A stretch of DNA of 5,283 nt from an uncultured Dialister sp. (GTDB lineage: Bacteria; Bacillota; Negativicutes; Veillonellales; Dialisteraceae), in contig CAKQBK010000093.1 of NCBI GenBank assembly GCA_934216155.1, forward strand, positions 1 through 5,283, written 5' to 3'. Below, in pieces: positions 5,255 through 5,283 of the stretch. How positions within the stretch are numbered: the first letter of the stretch is position 1; every line of letters starts with the position of its first letter. The notes beneath the pieces are model-generated. The model was given only the letters and a program-made list of their open reading frames with translations. It did no database searches and was not told where the DNA came from. The translations under genes and the position numbers were made by a program.

Positions 5255-5283
5255 TAGGTTGCACAAAATTTAGAAGCAACCTA
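5255..5283. repeat. Inverted repeat at window edge
   Basis: TAGGTTGC (5255-5262) and GCAACCTA (5276-5283) form an 8-bp perfect stem with a 13-nt loop (ACAAAATTTAGAA). The right arm ends with the window, so the full length of the stem is unknown. There is no T tract visible. Confidence 0.55.

Larger units (their letters stand above)
4724..5283. other. Repeat-rich right flank without a sure gene
   Basis: No ORF here can be named. Short open frames on both strands arise because most of the tract is an inverted repeat; they share peptides such as RYDS..RLL for that reason. The tract contains a 221-bp palindrome, 9-nt tandem repeats, a minus-strand terminator with a possible antiterminator, one short lipoprotein-like frame, a CAGGCGCCTG palindrome (5049-5058) and a repeat cluster at the window edge. 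Each is listed separately. Confidence 0.6.

Noticed and set aside
4743..5283. CRISPR array as an explanation of the repeats.
   Set aside because: The 9-nt units are contiguous without spacers, and the larger repeats are inverted rather than direct.

Overview
The window holds one compact four-gene locus, about positions 652 to 4723, between two gene-less flanks full of inverted repeats. Moderate GC, strong AGGAGG-type ribosome binding sites, U-tailed hairpin terminators and gene content suggest a low-to-moderate-GC anaerobic Bacillota, perhaps a Negativicutes relative. That placement is an inference from style and memory, not from a marker gene.

Minus strand (3064 down to 715): an M20-family zinc peptidase of the glutamate carboxypeptidase (CPG2-like) type with all metal ligands visible, then two small membrane proteins of the Gate / nucleoside-recognition family resembling E. 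coli YjiH and YjiG. The last two genes share one base (TAATG), and the operon ends at a hairpin terminator at 652-703. Plus strand (3326 to 4669): a 447-residue transcription regulator, divergent from the peptidase, with a novel-looking N-terminal sensor region, a degenerate GGDEF-like middle domain (GDDTF in place of GGDEF) and a C-terminal winged helix. It ends at a perfect 21-bp hairpin terminator at 4675-4723.

The 261-bp divergent control region holds a perfect 12-bp palindrome (TAAAGCGCTTTA) filling the spacer of a candidate peptidase promoter. Looser CG-centred relatives lie about 90 bp to each side. The simplest reading is a regulator that senses a small molecule and controls a peptidase plus a paired membrane channel or transporter. 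E. coli has a parallel arrangement: yjiH-yjiG beside the isoaspartyl dipeptidase gene iadA.

The left flank (1-651) has no convincing gene; it holds inverted repeats at 53-155 and 269-430. The right flank (4724-5283) holds a 221-bp imperfect palindrome containing 9-nt tandem repeats, a minus-strand terminator whose 3' arm has a perfect 11-nt alternative partner upstream (an attenuator-like layout), a short lipoprotein-like ORF just after that terminator, and an AGTTAGGAGTGA direct repeat beside a hairpin at the window edge. The right flank is the part most likely to be undescribed.
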